Source of the DNA: Alviniconcha marisindica
Lineage: Eukaryota > Mollusca > Gastropoda > Provannidae
Assembly (NCBI GenBank): GCA_018857735.1
Contig: JABMCL010002111.1
Coordinates: forward strand, 282,501-346,500
Direction: 5' to 3'
Length of the DNA: 64,000 bases
Part shown: positions 46,381 through 60,091 of the stretch, in pieces
Numbering within the stretch: position 1 is the stretch's first letter
Layout of the letters: the number at the start of each line of letters is the position of its first letter
The notes under the pieces: model-generated
Seen by the model: only the letters and a program-made list of their open reading frames with translations
What the model was told of the DNA's origin: nothing
The model's database searches: none
Program-made: the position numbers and the translations under genes

Positions 46381-47900
46381 AAAAAACGTACTTCGTTGTT
46401 CGCGTCACTTGCGCAACAAAAAGCCTACAGAGGAAGGCATGTTGAAATGCTAACCAACGACAGATTGAACACACAACTCGGAGAGTGCACAGCCAACCCG
46501 GAAAGATGTCAGGCCTACTGCGCCTACTGCTTAGGAATCAGATCTTTTGAGAATAAAGACTTAAATAGCGAGGGAAAGTTGTGAATAAATGTGCCGTCTG
46601 TCGGGTGTGATTACCTGCCTTTGTTTGCTGAATTTGTTGCAAGTTACTGTTGGGGTAGGGGTGGGAAGTGGGGGGTGTTCGTTTGTCGGGTGAAACTTGC
46701 TGTTCTCACTCTAACCTTTGACATTGAAGCTTTCTTTAACCACGGACGGTTCAGATCTTACTTACCACAGGGCATCGGCCTTCCTTTTGTTGCTCGTGTG
46801 CATTTCCTTTCAGTCAGCTCTGACGTTAGCCAGCCATTAACTGTACGCACGCCATTAACTTTCATGTCTCACCCAACACATGTTTCCATGTACTTACCAA
46901 TGCCCATCTTACCATTTAATTTCAAAGTTGTTTGTATTGTCACACGTTATGCATAAGTTGCCACTGAAGTATTTGCTTTACTGGTTCATATATCGCCAGT
47001 TGTTAAAGTTACATAAACAGATTAAATGTTGTGACCATCAGAAGTGGCATGTGTTTGAATGTTGTTTGTTTTACTATCATTGCAAGAACACACACTCACG
47101 TGGGCACAGCAAAATCTCAAATGGGACGGGGTCGTTAGGTCACTGACATCTGCTACAATCGCAAAGAACTTTGTCATTGCGGTGTCAGTCAGTTTCGAGT
47201 TTTTAACGTTACGCACGTTGCAACAGAAAGGACTTTCCCGATCTGAAAATAAACATAAGCCCGTTGCTATTTCTAAGGCTACTGACATGTGGAAAGAAGC
47301 CGGACACTTTAGCCGGCAAATGGGGATTGTGTGGTATCCGCCTGTAACTTTATTTGCTCATCATACACATGGGCCGCGATACAGCCGTTATCGACAGGGG
47401 CTACTAATAAGGAAAAAACGAACACTTTTACCATCCCACGCCAGTCCACGTACTATCCATGAACACAAACTATTCAAGCCGTTTGGTTTCACGCATCAAG
47501 ACACATAATCGTCGACACAGACAACGAAGAGAGGGACAGGAAAATCTTGAATGTGAAGGGGTCTTTGGGTCGCTGACACGTCTGCTACAATCCAGCAGGG
47601 CTTCTCACATTTCGATGAAAAACAGATTGTTGGACGTAAGAATTAATTATGCCCAAAGTTCATCTGTTGAAACAAAGGCCTATCGTTTTAACTTTCAGTG
47701 AAGTTTAAGCATCTCGTAGACTTTTCAACTGAGGCTGTCACAATCGAACAATGTTCGCGGCTCGACCGTGAACTTTCACTCTTTGGAAACTGTCAAATCT
47801 GTCGTCATGCGGTGTCCAGTCGGTTTCGGGTTTTTGACGTCATGCGCGTTGCATGTTTGGTATTTAAAAAAATGGAGTTTCCCGATGTAAATATGTAATG
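46381..47900. repeat. Diverged duplicated segment in intron 8
   Basis: Two regions share ordered blocks: AATCTCAAATGGGACGGGGT / AATCTTGAATGTGAAGGGGT, GTCACTGACATCTGCTACAA / GTCGCTGACACGTCTGCTAC, GCGGTGTCAGTCAGTTTCGA / GCGGTGTCCAGTCGGTTTCG and TTTCCCGAT. Copies start near 47108 and 47540; the second is interrupted. No product recognised. Confidence 0.55.
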
Positions 47901-47952
47901 GTTAAAGTATTCATAAAACGCTAAATCTTATCCATAGAGATTATTTTAAACG

Positions 47953-47974
47953 CACACACAGACACGCGCGCGCA

Positions 47975-48024
<50 letters not shown>

Positions 48025-48068
48025 CATACACTCACACAAACATACACACACACACAAACACACACAGG
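47953..48068. repeat. Interrupted (CA)n/(CACG)n
   Basis: CA with CG, AA and T interruptions. Confidence 0.93.
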
Positions 48069-48081
48069 CGTCCCCGCACGC

Positions 48082-48219
48082 GAGCATACTGACTATACAA
48101 AGCTTAATTTACACAGCTTAAAACGGGCAGCAAACAGAAACTTGAGACGGATGAAGACAACAGCGCGGAACAGAAAACATGGCAGGTCTACAGTTTTGGG
48201 AAAAGACATGTTCTGAGGT
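48082..48219 (+). repeat. Dispersed repeat (family C, copy 2)
   Basis: Matches 39724-39870. Sequence to 48560 may belong to the same longer element (GGGAGCCAATGGAGAGATTG near 48462), but only one copy of that part is in the window. Confidence 0.75.
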
Positions 48220-48696
48220 TGCATCTGAATGAGTCCAGAGAGGGTTTATGCCTGAGAGGAATGAAAAGGCCATAGTCCGTGTAGATGGACAGAGGCAGAA
48301 AAGGTGCGGTAACCAACAGTGGAGAATCTGGTGCGAGGAATCTGGAGGCTGAGCGGAGAGTACGCGAGGGTGTATACAATTGAAAACAGTAACAGAGATA
48401 AGACCGAGCAGTGCATTTATAGCAGTGAGTGTTTATCTTGTACTGAATTCTTGGTTGGATTGGGAGCCAATGGAGAGATTGAAACAGAGGAGTGATGCGG
48501 TCTGTTTTACTTTTTTCAGCGCGAGGCGAGCAGCACAGTTTTCTGCATGAGGAACGAGGGCCGGAGTTACGGACTGTTTAGCTAACTGGAACTAACGCCT
48601 GTCCGCTTTTAACATGATTTACTCTTCACACACTAGGCGTGGCCTCAAACTCACAAAACAGAACGGCGGCTCAGTGTATGCATTGCTAATTTTTTT

Positions 48697-48726
48697 TCTC
48701 TCTCTGTCGCTGTCTGTGTGTCTGTG

Positions 48727-48803
<77 letters not shown>
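48697..48803. repeat. (CT)n/(GTCT)n microsatellite
   Basis: GTCT then about 37 CT units. 48804-49616 has a short (GGCA)n at 49120-49141 and no gene. Confidence 0.97.
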
Positions 48804-48806
<3 letters not shown>

Positions 48807-49615
48807 AAGGAGTACGAGACTGCTACAGTCGTGGATGCAGTCGGCTGAACCACCCTGCAACATTGTCTCCATTCTTGTCGGCAGTGCCCGAATGTGATCA
48901 AGCAGCACTGAAATGCTACTTCCGCTTAATCGTAAAGATGTCAAGGTGATGACAGCTTTCAACGTCTGTTCTCAAGTAGCTCTACTTTCCGCATGTTTGG
49001 CCTGCTTAACAAGTGCTTTTTGTTAAGCGAGTGCTTCATTTTGCCCTTCTCGGTCTATTTGCGTGACTGCGAAGAGTGCAGTTATTCGGCTCAAAATAGG
49101 CCGCTTCCAGAGAGAGGAGAGGCAGGCAGGCAGGCAGGCAGGAACACGGACGGAGCCTTGAGCTCTCGTCAATAAAACGCATGATCAGAAAACGAATAGC
49201 AGGACGCAAGAGGGCTGCTCCTCTGATGTATTCGATCTGAAAACGTCCAGTTGTGGGAAACGTTCGTTGCTCAGACCCAGGTCAGACTGAAAGACGACCG
49301 ATCAGTCCTTGTTTGGCGAACACTCGTCTTAATAACTTCTTATCTACGTGAGGCGAATTTCTCCTTTGATGGCCTCCCGTGTGTGGAGACCGCCCGCTGC
49401 CCGCAATTCTCGCTGGTACCTGCCGCCCGGCCTGACAGAATGCATGAAGACTCCGTGGAGGGTGGAGACTGCAGTGTTGCTGCTGTTCATTGCTGTTTTG
49501 TTAAGATTGATGTTGTTGATACTGCTATGGTTCTTCTTCATCTTCAAATTCATTATTTTGTGTCTTCTCCTGAGTTTATCTCTCAGTCTGTATCCGCCTG
49601 TCCGCATGTCTACAG

Positions 49616-49616
<1 letters not shown>

Positions 49617-49660
<44 letters not shown>

Positions 49661-49682
49661 GTGCGTGTGTGTGTGCGTGTGT

Positions 49683-49761
<79 letters not shown>

Positions 49762-49795
49762 GGTGTACGCGCACGCGTGTGTGAGTGTTTATGCG

Positions 49796-49853
<58 letters not shown>

Positions 49854-49865
49854 TGTGTGTGTGCT
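49617..49865. repeat. (GT)n-(GA)n-(GT)n compound microsatellite
   Basis: GT to 49740, GA to 49760, then GT 49797-49862. 49866-50960 shows no supported exon. Confidence 0.97.
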
Positions 49866-50960
49866 TTGAGTCTGTGTCTCACTGTGTAATAAATTGTTAA
49901 TAGTTCAACAACACATTTCTCATAACGACGAGTGGAAATCCGATCGACGTCCATCAGTTGTATTGGTGGAGACCACAGTCTTTTCTTCGCTTTCTTGGGG
50001 TGAGGGGGGCGCAGACAGAAAGCTGTTTGGAGTAGGTTGTGGTGGTGTTTTCGGGACGGACACCAGGACGAGACTGATAGAAAAAACAGAAAGACGGGTT
50101 GTACGTGTCTTGCAAACATAGCACTTACCGCCATTCTGCGGGAAGCAAGCGGCTTTGGCAAACAAGCAGTGACAATTTTGTTGATGAAACCTTTGACTCC
50201 ACGCTGCATGCAAAGCAACTGCAAGTGTTTCAAAATAAAGCTGACGTTCCCTGGCGCTTTGTCTGCCCCACACTGCGTCTCCTTCCTGGGCTGCTCTGTA
50301 ACGATATAGTGCTGAGCGCTAAGTTAAGGCCGAAGCAAGATGGTATCTATGTGCTTGGAAAAGCTCATATGCGCTCCACCCCGTCTCTTTGAATGATTTT
50401 TCCCAGTGCAGCCTTTTAAACAGTTCCAGTGTTCGTCTGATTAACAGTTCTTTCCGCTCATCTCCTCCAGGTGATCGGTGGTGTGAGGCCCTTCGCTTTG
50501 TGGGCACAAAGATACAGGTAGTATCTCGGGCTTCTGAACACTTCAGATCATCCGGGACACAAGCCACTCGTGATGTTTGCTTTGCTCACCAGTCGGTCTG
50601 ATGGGTCATTTCCCTTCACTCCGCCGTGTCCAGGGCGGACATCCACAGGAGTTTTCGATGGTGGATGTCGCCCGTGGACTTCCCATTCCACTTTTCACTT
50701 TTCGTAGCAAGCTCATTGAATCCGTGAGTGCATGTGTGATCTGGCGGTGAATGCTGGGGCAATCCAGCGGGGTGCATGCGTAACCGCCTCCATCACCATT
50801 GTCAAGATGGAGGTTGAGACCATTGTATTGTAGGTTGGTGAGTGAGCCATGAGTGTACACACCGTGAGATCCTGCGGACTTCTGCTTTCTTGTTATTCCC
50901 CTCGCCTTAGCGATGAACAGTAATCCCTTTGGTAAAATACAGAGTGACGATGGAAAGCGT

Positions 50961-53750
50961 GCAGTCAGAACAACGTTGTGTAAGCACCGACAGAACCACG
51001 TTGGATAGGTACAGACATAACCACGTTGGATAAGTACAGACAGAACCACGTTGGATAGGTACAGACAGAACCACGTTGGATAAGTACAGACATAACCACG
51101 TTGGATAAGTACAGACATAACCACGTTGGATAAGTACAGACAGAACCACGCTGGATAAGTACAGACAGAACCACGTTGGATAGGTACAGACAGAACCACG
51201 TTGGATAGGTACAGACAGAACCACGTTGGATAAGCACAGACATAACCACGCTGGATAAGTACAGACAGAACCACGTTGGATAGGTACAGACAGAACCGCG
51301 TTGAATAAGTACAGACAGAACCACGTTGGATAAGTACAGACAGAATCACGTTGGATAAGTACAGACAGAACCACGTTGGATAAGCACAGACATAACCACG
51401 TTGGATAAGTACAGACAGAACCACGTTGGACAGGTACAGACAGAACCGCGTTGAATAAGTACAGACAGAACCACGTTGGATAAATACAGACAGAACCACG
51501 TTGGATAAGTACAGACAGAACCACGTTGGGTAAAGTACAGACAGAACCACGTTGGGTAAAGTACAGACAGAACCACGTTGGGTAAAGTACAGACAGAACA
51601 ACGTTGGGTAAAGTACAGAGTCACGTTGGGTAAAGTACAGACAGAACCACGTTGGGTAAAGTACAGAGTCACGTTGGGTAAAGTAGACAGAACCTCGTTG
51701 CGTAAAGTACGGACAGTGTCACGTTGGGTAAAGTACAGAGTCACGTTGGTAAAGTACGGACAGTGTCACGTTGGGTAAAGTGCAGACAGAGTCACGTTGG
51801 GTAAAGTACGGGCAGTGTCACGTTGGGTAAAGTGCCGACAGAGTCACGTTGGGTAAAGTACGGACAGTGTCACGTTGGGTAAAGTACAGACAAGATCACG
51901 TTGGGTAAAGTACAGAGTTACGCTGGGTAAAGTACAGAGTCAAGCTGGGTAAATACAGACAGGATCACGTTGGGTAAATACATAGTTACGTTCGGTAAAC
52001 TGCAGACAGAGTCACGTTGGGTAAAGTACAGACAAGATGACGTTGGGTAAAGTACATAATCAAGTTGGGTAAAGTACATAATCAAGTTGGGTAAAGTACA
52101 TACAGAGACGCACTGGGTAAAGTACAGACAGAATCACGTTAGGTAAAATACATAATCTCGTTGGGTAAAGTACAGAAAATGTTACGTTAGGTAAAGTACA
52201 GACGGTGTTACGTTGGGTAAAGTACAGACAGAGTCACGTTAGGTAAAGTACAGACGGTGTTACGATGGGTAAAGTACACAGCCACATTGGGTAAAGTACA
52301 GACAGAATCACTCGGGTAAAGTACAGAGTCACATTGGGTAAAATACAGAGTCACATTCGGTAAGAACAGACAAAAGCACGTTGGGAAAAATACATACAGA
52401 ATCACGTTGAGCAAAGTACAGTCAGAGTCACACTGGGTTAAATACAGCGCCACGTTGGGTAAAATACAGACAGTGTCACGTTGGGTAAAATGCAGACAGT
52501 GTCACGTTGGGTAAAATGCAGACAGTGTCACGTTGGATAAAGTCCAGACAGAATCGCGTTTGGTAAAGTAGAAACAATGTCCTGTTGCGTAAAATACGGA
52601 CCGTGTCATGTTGGGTAAAGTACAGACAGCGTCACGTTGGGTAAAGTCCAAAGAGAATCGCGTTTGGTAAAGTAGAAGTAGTGTCCCGTTGCGTAAAGTA
52701 CAGAGAGTGTCACGTTGGGCAGAGTCCAGACAGTTTCAGGATAGTTAACGTACAGACAATGTTACGTTGGGTAAAGTACAGAGCCACACTGGGTAAAGTA
52801 CAGACAGTGTCACGTTGGGTAAAGTACAGACATTTTCTGGATAGTTAAAGTACAGACAATGTTACGTTGGGTAAAGTGCAGAGCCACACTGGGTAAAGTA
52901 CAGACAGAATCACGTTGGCAGGCCTGGGTAGAATACAGTCAGAGTCACGTTGGGTAAAGAACAGACATAACAATGTTGGGGAAAATATATACAGAATCAC
53001 GTGGGGTAAAGTCCAGTCAGAATCACATTGGATTAAGCAGAGTTACGTTGGTAAAGTGCAGACAGAGTCACCGTGGGTACAATTATAATACAGAGTCACG
53101 TTGGGTACAGTACAGACAGAGTCACGCTGTGTATAATTATAATACAGAGTCATGTTGGGTACAATACAGGCGGAGTCACGTTGGGTACAGTACAAACAGA
53201 GTCACACTGTGCATAATACAGAGTGACGTCGGGTACAATACAGGATGAGTCGCGTTGGGTACAGTGCTGTGTATAATTATAATACAGAGTCATGTTGGGT
53301 ACAATACAGGCGGAGTCACGTTGGGTACAGTACAGACAGAGTCACACTGTGTAAAGTACAGACAGAGTCATGCTGGGTACAATACAGGCGGAGTCACGTT
53401 TAGTAAAGTCATGTTTAGCCAGGTACAGACAGAATCACGTTGGATACAATACAGGCGAGGTCACGTTTAGTAAAGTCATGTTTAGCCAGGTACAGACAGA
53501 ATCACGTTGGGTACAATACAGGCGGAGTCACATTGGGTACAGTACAGACAGACTCACGCTGTGTATAATACAGAGTCACGTTGAGTACAGTACAGGCGGA
53601 ATCACGTTGGGTACAGTACGGAGAGTCACGCTGGGTACAATACAGGCAGAGTCACGTTGGGTAGTGTCACTTTGCTACAATACAGACATAATCACGTCGA
53701 GAAAAGTTGATACACGATCTTATTCAGTAAAGTACTGACAACATTACCTT
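50961..53750. repeat. 25- to 26-bp minisatellite, about 110 copies
   Basis: Units ACAGACAGAACCACGTTGGA plus TAAGT (25 bp, homogeneous, 50985-51530), then GTAAAGTACAGACAGAACCA plus CGTTGG (26 bp) that grow progressively more diverged towards 53750, where TACAATTATAATACAGAGTC variants appear. The largest array in the window; intron 8. Confidence 0.95.
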
Positions 53751-54414
53751 GGCCGGTAACTACAGAGAGTCACGTTCGATAAAGTAATGACAGCGTTTCT
53801 TTTGGTGAAATACTCACATCATCAGTTTGACTAAATAAAGATTATGTCACGTTTGGTAAAGTACAGCCAGTGTCGCTTGTGCTAGTGTGCTGTGAAAGTC
53901 ACAGTCCCGTTTGGTTAACAGCCAATGGTACTTAATGTAACGTACGTTTGGTAAGAAGTAAGAGTGCATACATAATCACACTGTTGGGCGGTGTGAAATA
54001 GACTGTCACTTTCCCTTCTTTTTGTAGCTATGGAAGGCGTATTTGCTTTCAACCGGGGAAGCCAAGTTATTGCGATGCATTTTATTTCCTTCGATCCCGG
54101 TTTGTTTAACATATAAATTGGATAACATCTGTAAAGTTTGTTTCCAATTAACTCGGATAATGGTGGCATTATTAGCGAAAGGATAACGTCTTTGATTATC
54201 CTCCCACCGGAATCTCCAGCCACAGACTGGTTGCCTGCGGTCTTTGTGACTGGAGGCGGGGTCGAGAGGGCAGCGTTGTAATCTAGGGGTGATTAGTGAT
54301 AAATCCCTACGTTTGTGGCGGTAGCGTTATCCTCTATTCTTCCACTTCTTCTTCACTTCGCCCTCTGACATAATGAGGCACGTTTCCATCTGTTTTGCGT
54401 TCTCAACTCCACTC
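53751..54414. other. Intron 8 sequence without recognised features
   Basis: Decaying repeat edge to about 53910, then unique-looking sequence; no supported exon. Confidence 0.4.
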
Positions 54415-54685
54415 CGCCCCTCCCCCCCCCCCCCCCCCCGGCCCCCCCTTCCTCATCTACTCCATCCCTTCTTGTCGTCACTGTTCTTTTTGCCGTGTCC
54501 CATTTTTTCTCATCCCGTTCACCACCGCATCTTCCTTCTCAGGGCCGTGTTCTCCCTCCTCCACCCCCACCCCCCCCCGGCTCCCCCCCCCCCCCCCAGC
54601 CCCCCCCCCCCCCCCCCCCGATTCCCCCCCTCCTCTCCACCCCCTGGCTCCCTCCCCCGGCTCCCCCCTCCCCCGCCGGTTCTTC
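54415..54685. repeat. C-rich block
   Basis: C-runs at 54421-54438, 54573-54596 and 54601-54618 within CCCTCC sequence. 54686-56029 has no supported exon; (CAAA)n at 55583-55596. Confidence 0.92.
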
Positions 54686-56029
54686 GCCCGTGTGAATAGT
54701 CTCTCACGCCACATTCCTTCGCACGCTTTTTCTTAGTGTGCTCAGAATATCTCTGAGATCAGTTTTCTGCGGCAGAAAGCGTTCTGCTCCGTGCCGGCCA
54801 AGGGGAGATGATCAGCGTGAACCTTTCTCGGGAGTCTTCAACACTGAAGGATGTGGGATTTTCTTTACGCTGCACACAATCTGTCGGATGCGTTGGTTGC
54901 ACAGAGCGCGGCCGCCACGAAGCTTGCTAAAAAATAAAAATAAAATAAATACATATATAATAAAAACGGGGGAGGGGGGATTAGCCTGGCCTGACCTTTA
55001 GCTTGACCTTTCTGTGCCTGTACGTCGGCTTCATTCGCCATGTAAGTCTAACCGGATTTTGTTTTAAACACTCCAGCGGCGGAGCTGAGTAATGGTGGGG
55101 AATATTCAGACCTGACATTATGTTCACAGTGGAGTGGCCATTCCATTTCGCCTTCGTGGCATCATTACGGAAATTGCCTCTCGAATATTACCAGCATAAG
55201 GTTCTATGCTTTTTTGTAAGAAAGCGCAAACAAATAAAAGAAACTGTCGACTTTTTTTTAACAATGCAGGCATATATTTCTATGAATTTTGTAGTAAAAC
55301 ACAAACAGATAAAAGACACACAACGCTCATGTTCTGTATTTGAGCGCGAAGAAAGGCGTGCTGTGTATGCAGCAGTTCCCCGAGAGGTGAGGGTCCAGTC
55401 CGACACGACACTGCAGCACTGACGTCCACTGACGTAGCCAGCGGAGAATGCGGCACGTCAGTCAAGTGTTTGTTAGCTAAGAAAAAGAACCACAAAAAAT
55501 TAAAAATAAATGGACGTGGAATTAAGTTATGTGTCCGGTATAGAATGGCCGTCTCATTTCAGTATAATTCAGTATCATGCAAGCAAACAAACAAACAAGG
55601 GTGAAACCCTTCCTGTCTGTTTTTAAGTTGGAAACTAAAAGCCATCAGAGAGTTGTGCTTTGGTGCAAAAGACGTCCAGCTGTGCATGCAAGCAGGAAAA
55701 GGAGGCCCAGTAGTTTGTTCAGACTATGTTCTATAGTCTGCCTTGTCAATGCAGACAGAGATCCAAGTTCTGTATTTCAGTGCAGGTATGTGTGCGTCCT
55801 TAGTATGTGTGCGCTAATTTAGTGCATATCCATGTGTGCGCACAAATCCATGTGTGCGCTCAAATGTGTGTATAAGTACATGTGTCGATGACCGCGTGAA
55901 CTGATTTAAAAAAAATGTAAATGTGTGTCGACGACCCTAATCCCCATTCCCATCCCCACTCCTTCCTAGGTGTCATATGATTTCGTTTCTGCCCCGAAAG
56001 GCAGATGTGACTGACTTCCTGTTTGCGTT

Positions 56030-56815
56030 TCCAGCAAGCCCTTGGTTTCACTGCCCGGACAGTAACATGGCACATCAGGCCTTTGGGTTCACTGAACCAC
56101 ACAGTAACATGGCACATCAGGCCTTTGGGTTCACTGAACCACACAGTAGCAGAGCTGCAAGCCTTTTGTTTCACTAAACCAGACAGCAGAGCAAGCCTTT
56201 GGTTTCACTGCCCGGACAGTAACATGGCACATCAGGCCTTTGGGTTCACTGAACCACACAGTAGCAGAGCTGCAAGCCTTTTGTTTCACTAAACCAGACA
56301 GCAGAGCAAGCCTTTGGTTTCACTGAACCAGACAGTAGCAAAGCAAGCATTTGGTTTCACTGAACCAGGCAGTAGCATATTAAGCCTTTGGTTTTACTGA
56401 ACCAGAGAGTAGCAGAGCAAACATTTCGTTTCACCTAACCAGGCAGTTGCAGAGCATTCTTTTGGTTTCATTGAACCAGACAGTACCTTTGGTTTCACTG
56501 AACCAGACAGTAGCAGAGCAAGCATTTGGTTTCACTGAACTAGACATTACCTTAGGTTTCACTGAACCAGACAATAGCAGAGCATGCTTTTGGTTTCACT
56601 GAAGCAAACAGCAGCAAGCCTTTGCCGTTTCACCGTCGAACCAGACAGTAGCAAGCCTTTACCGCTTCACCGAACCAGACAGTAGCAAGCCTTTATCGCT
56701 TCACCGAACCAGACAGTAGCAAACCTTTGCCGTTTCACTGAACCAGACAGTAGCAAGCTTTTGCCGTTTCATTGAACCAGACAGTAGCAGAGCGAGCCCT
56801 TGCCTCCATCCTGCG

Positions 56816-56847
<32 letters not shown>

Positions 56848-56860
56848 ACAGTAGCACAAC
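56030..56860. repeat. ~37-bp degenerate repeat and C-run
   Basis: Units of TTTGGTTTCACTGAACCAGA plus CAGTAGCAGAGCAAGCC. A ~93-bp higher-order copy at 56041-56300. It ends at a C-run of about 30 (56818-56847). 56861-57657 contains no other exon before exon 9. Confidence 0.93.
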
Positions 56861-57657
56861 AGGCGAGGGTCCACGACTGTCTCGATGGACGACACCGCTG
56901 GTGCACGTCACGGCCGTTGCCTGCTGACGAACGATGTTTTTTTCTTCTTCTTTTTTCCCCCATGCTTTGGTCGGGGGCGGGGGGCATATAGATATATAAA
57001 AGTCGGTTCCCAGGAGATCTCTTTATACTTTTTTTCCTTTTTCTTTTCTCCGCAAGATTACACGACCCTCTAATCTCTCAGCAGAATCTTCCCGGCGTCC
57101 TGTCCTAGAGTTAGAATTTCCACAAATCACGTCCCCCAGTGACTCTGTGATCATCTTATAGGTAGTAAGTTAGTTTTACGTCTATTTCCTCAAGAACTAG
57201 CACACCGAGAAAATCAAGGTGGAGACAAATGTTCCGAAGTGGTCCGGGGTCCTGTGAATCCAGATGCAAGCAGAATGGCCTTTGTTGACAGACAGACAGA
57301 CGGACGGACTGGCAGCGAGCCAACGAAGGGCGAATGGCAACGCCGTTCTGCTGGGGACACGAGACTGAAAAATCAATTACGGTTTGTGGCAGACATTGGA
57401 GACAGCAGCATGACAGCACACCACCACACTGACCGTGCTGTCTTGGAGACTCCAAGTTTGTTGCAGGCACGAGGTTTGTTGGAGGCACGAAGGCACAAAG
57501 TTTGTTTCCAGCACAGTCGTGAAGGATTTGATGTACGAGCAAACTGATGGTTTGACTGACTTGTAACCGCTGTATGTACTGCACAAGGACGAGCTTTCTG
57601 TGTTGCAGACAATAAAGTGACTGATTAGTAACAATGTGACGACGTTGTGTGTTGCAG

Positions 57658-57772
57658 ACACTACATGTACGAGCAACGACTGGATCGCCTGGCGTGGAAG
57701 ATCGAGTTCTCCGCCATACAGTTATTGAACGACGGACAACTCCGTCAGATGATCTCCCCTGGCAGACCCAGA
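57658..57772 (+). CDS. Exon 9: juxtamembrane segment
   Basis: Completes codon 518 and ends at codon 556, phase 0. Acceptor GTGTGTTGCAG|ACAC, donor CCCAGA|GTAAGT. Peptide HYMYEQRLDRLAWKIEFSAI matches the intracellular E-x-x-L-x-x-L-x-W-K/R-I/V motif directly after the membrane helix of NPR and Gyc76C type receptors. The preceding intron is the longest in the window (14,040 bp). Confidence 0.92.
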
Positions 57773-58607
57773 GTAAGTCTGTCGCCGCTTTCTATTGCTT
57801 TTCTTTCCTATTTCCGCTTCGACTCTACAATAATTTACCTGTTCACCATGGACTAGTGTACCCCTGTTTTGTTTTATTAACGTTTTTACATCTAATGTTT
57901 AACTGGAGTAATTTTAGTTCAATTTGCTCTTTCTGTGGTGTAGTATACCGGGTAGGAGTGGGTGGGGTATATTTTTTAAAACCTTTCTTATTTTTTTATT
58001 ATGACTTGTTTTAGCTTGCTATCTGTGATTTTAGGTTTTTTGTTTTTGTTTTTGTTTTTGATGCGAGTGTATGTGTTTATTTGGTACTGCTGGTGTGTAT
58101 GATGATTGAGTCAAACTTTGTTTGACTACAGTGTGTACATTTATATACTACTGTATGCAATCGATAGGCAGATTTCTTCTTCTTCTTCTTCTTTCCTTAG
58201 ATGCCCACAATCATGTTGATGATTATTCTGGCACTTTAGGTGGTGTTCGCAAAGTCCACATTTCAGCTCTGGTCACAAGTCCTTAAAATTAAATGGTTAC
58301 ACTGTCTCAAGTTCATTCTCTCTCTCAAACAAAACAACAACAACAACAACAGAAACAACAACTAGTTGACTGGTCAAATTTCTATGTCCATACACATAGC
58401 AATAAAGACTATATATTTTGCATATTCGACTTCTTGTTTCTAAGAACATTTTCGTAGCACCTGGCAAAAGTACAAACATTATTGTATTGAATTTCGCTGT
58501 ATTAGACTGGCTGTTACTGAATTATTTTTTTCTGCGTTTTATTGCATTGCATTCCATTGTACTTTGCTGTGTTACACTGCTCTGTGCTGCACTCTGACGA
58601 CGTGTAG
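57773..58607. other. Intron 9
   Basis: AT-rich, no long array; short (TTC)n at 58170-58190 and (CAA)n at 58328-58351. Confidence 0.8.
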
Positions 58608-58913
58608 CGTAAGGTGCAGAGTCGCTGGAAGACGTTCCTGGCCGCCATGGATAACCTGGGTGACGGTGAGGGAGACCGTTGCCAGGGCAGTCTCCGCGGC
58701 GCACCCAACATCCGCATCGGGGTCTACAAGGGCAGTCACGTGGCCGTGCGTAATGTGACCCGCCGCCACGTGGAGGTGAACCGCGCGTTGAAGAAAGCGT
58801 TGTTGGCCCGCAAGGAGATGAACCAAGAGAACATTAACCGCTTCATCGGGGCTTGTATCGAGGCGCCGCGGGTCTACATCGTCAGCCAGTTCTGCTCCCG
58901 GAGGAGTCTGCAT
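58608..58913 (+). CDS. Exon 10: N-lobe of the kinase-homology domain
   Basis: Codons 557-658, phase 0 at both ends. Acceptor GACGTGTAG|CGTAAG (a second in-phase choice would be six bases later), donor CTGCAT|GTCAGT. RIGVYKGSHVAVRNV aligns with the YYKGNLVAVKRV segment of NPR-A, so the usual VAVK lysine is arginine. The helix LKKALLARKEMNQENINRFI then GACIEAPRVYIVSQFCSRRS match the L-x-x-M-x-x-x-x-x-x-N-x-x-x-F-x-GAC and EYCPRGSL segments. The glycine loop is degenerate, as expected for this pseudokinase. Confidence 0.94.
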
Positions 58914-58939
58914 GTCAGTCACCGTCCGCACTCCATGCT

Positions 58940-59160
58940 ATGCTCTGTCATCCGTCTCTCCGTCTCTCTGTGTCTGACAGTCTCTTTATGCTCTGTCATC
59001 CGTCTCTCTGTCTCTCTGTGTCTGACAGTCTCTTTATGCTCAGCTATCCGTCTCTCTGTCTCTCTGTGTCTGACAGTCTCTTTATGCTCTGCCATCCGTC
59101 TCTCTGTCTCTCTATGTCTGACAGTCTCTTTATGCTCAGCTATCCGTCTCTCTGTCTCTC
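58940..59160. repeat. 48-bp pyrimidine-rich repeat, about 5 copies
   Basis: Unit TCTTTATGCTCTGTCATCCG plus TCTCTCTGTCTCTCTGTGTC, TGACAGTC. It starts about 30 bp after the exon 10 donor; the splice site is not included. Confidence 0.93.
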
Positions 59161-59956
<796 letters not shown>

Positions 59957-60019
59957 GATGGGGGTGACATGAGTATAACATAGATGGCATTGTATTGCTC
60001 TCTTTTTGTTTTTCTCCAG

Positions 60020-60091
60020 GATATTCTGAAAAATGAGGATTCTCCTTTGGATGACATGTTCATCACCTCTCTCGTTCAAGACTTGCACAAG
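60020..60091 (+). CDS. Exon 11: kinase-homology domain
   Basis: Codons 659-682, phase 0 at both ends. Acceptor TTTTTCTCCAG|GAT, donor CACAAG|GTAAAC. Peptide [20 protein letters not shown] followed by DLHK aligns with DILENExITLDWMFRYSLxxD of NPR-A. Small exon, recognised by splice signals and by continuity of the domain (SLH-DIL at its start). Confidence 0.93.

Noticed and set aside
46396..46584. Cysteine-containing 62-codon frame (CQAYCAYCLG)
   Set aside because: Single short frame without splice or family support.
50606..51601. 331-codon minus-strand frame with CTYPTWFCLYLSN repeats resembling membrane segments
   Set aside because: Translation of the 25-bp array; hydrophobicity is accidental.
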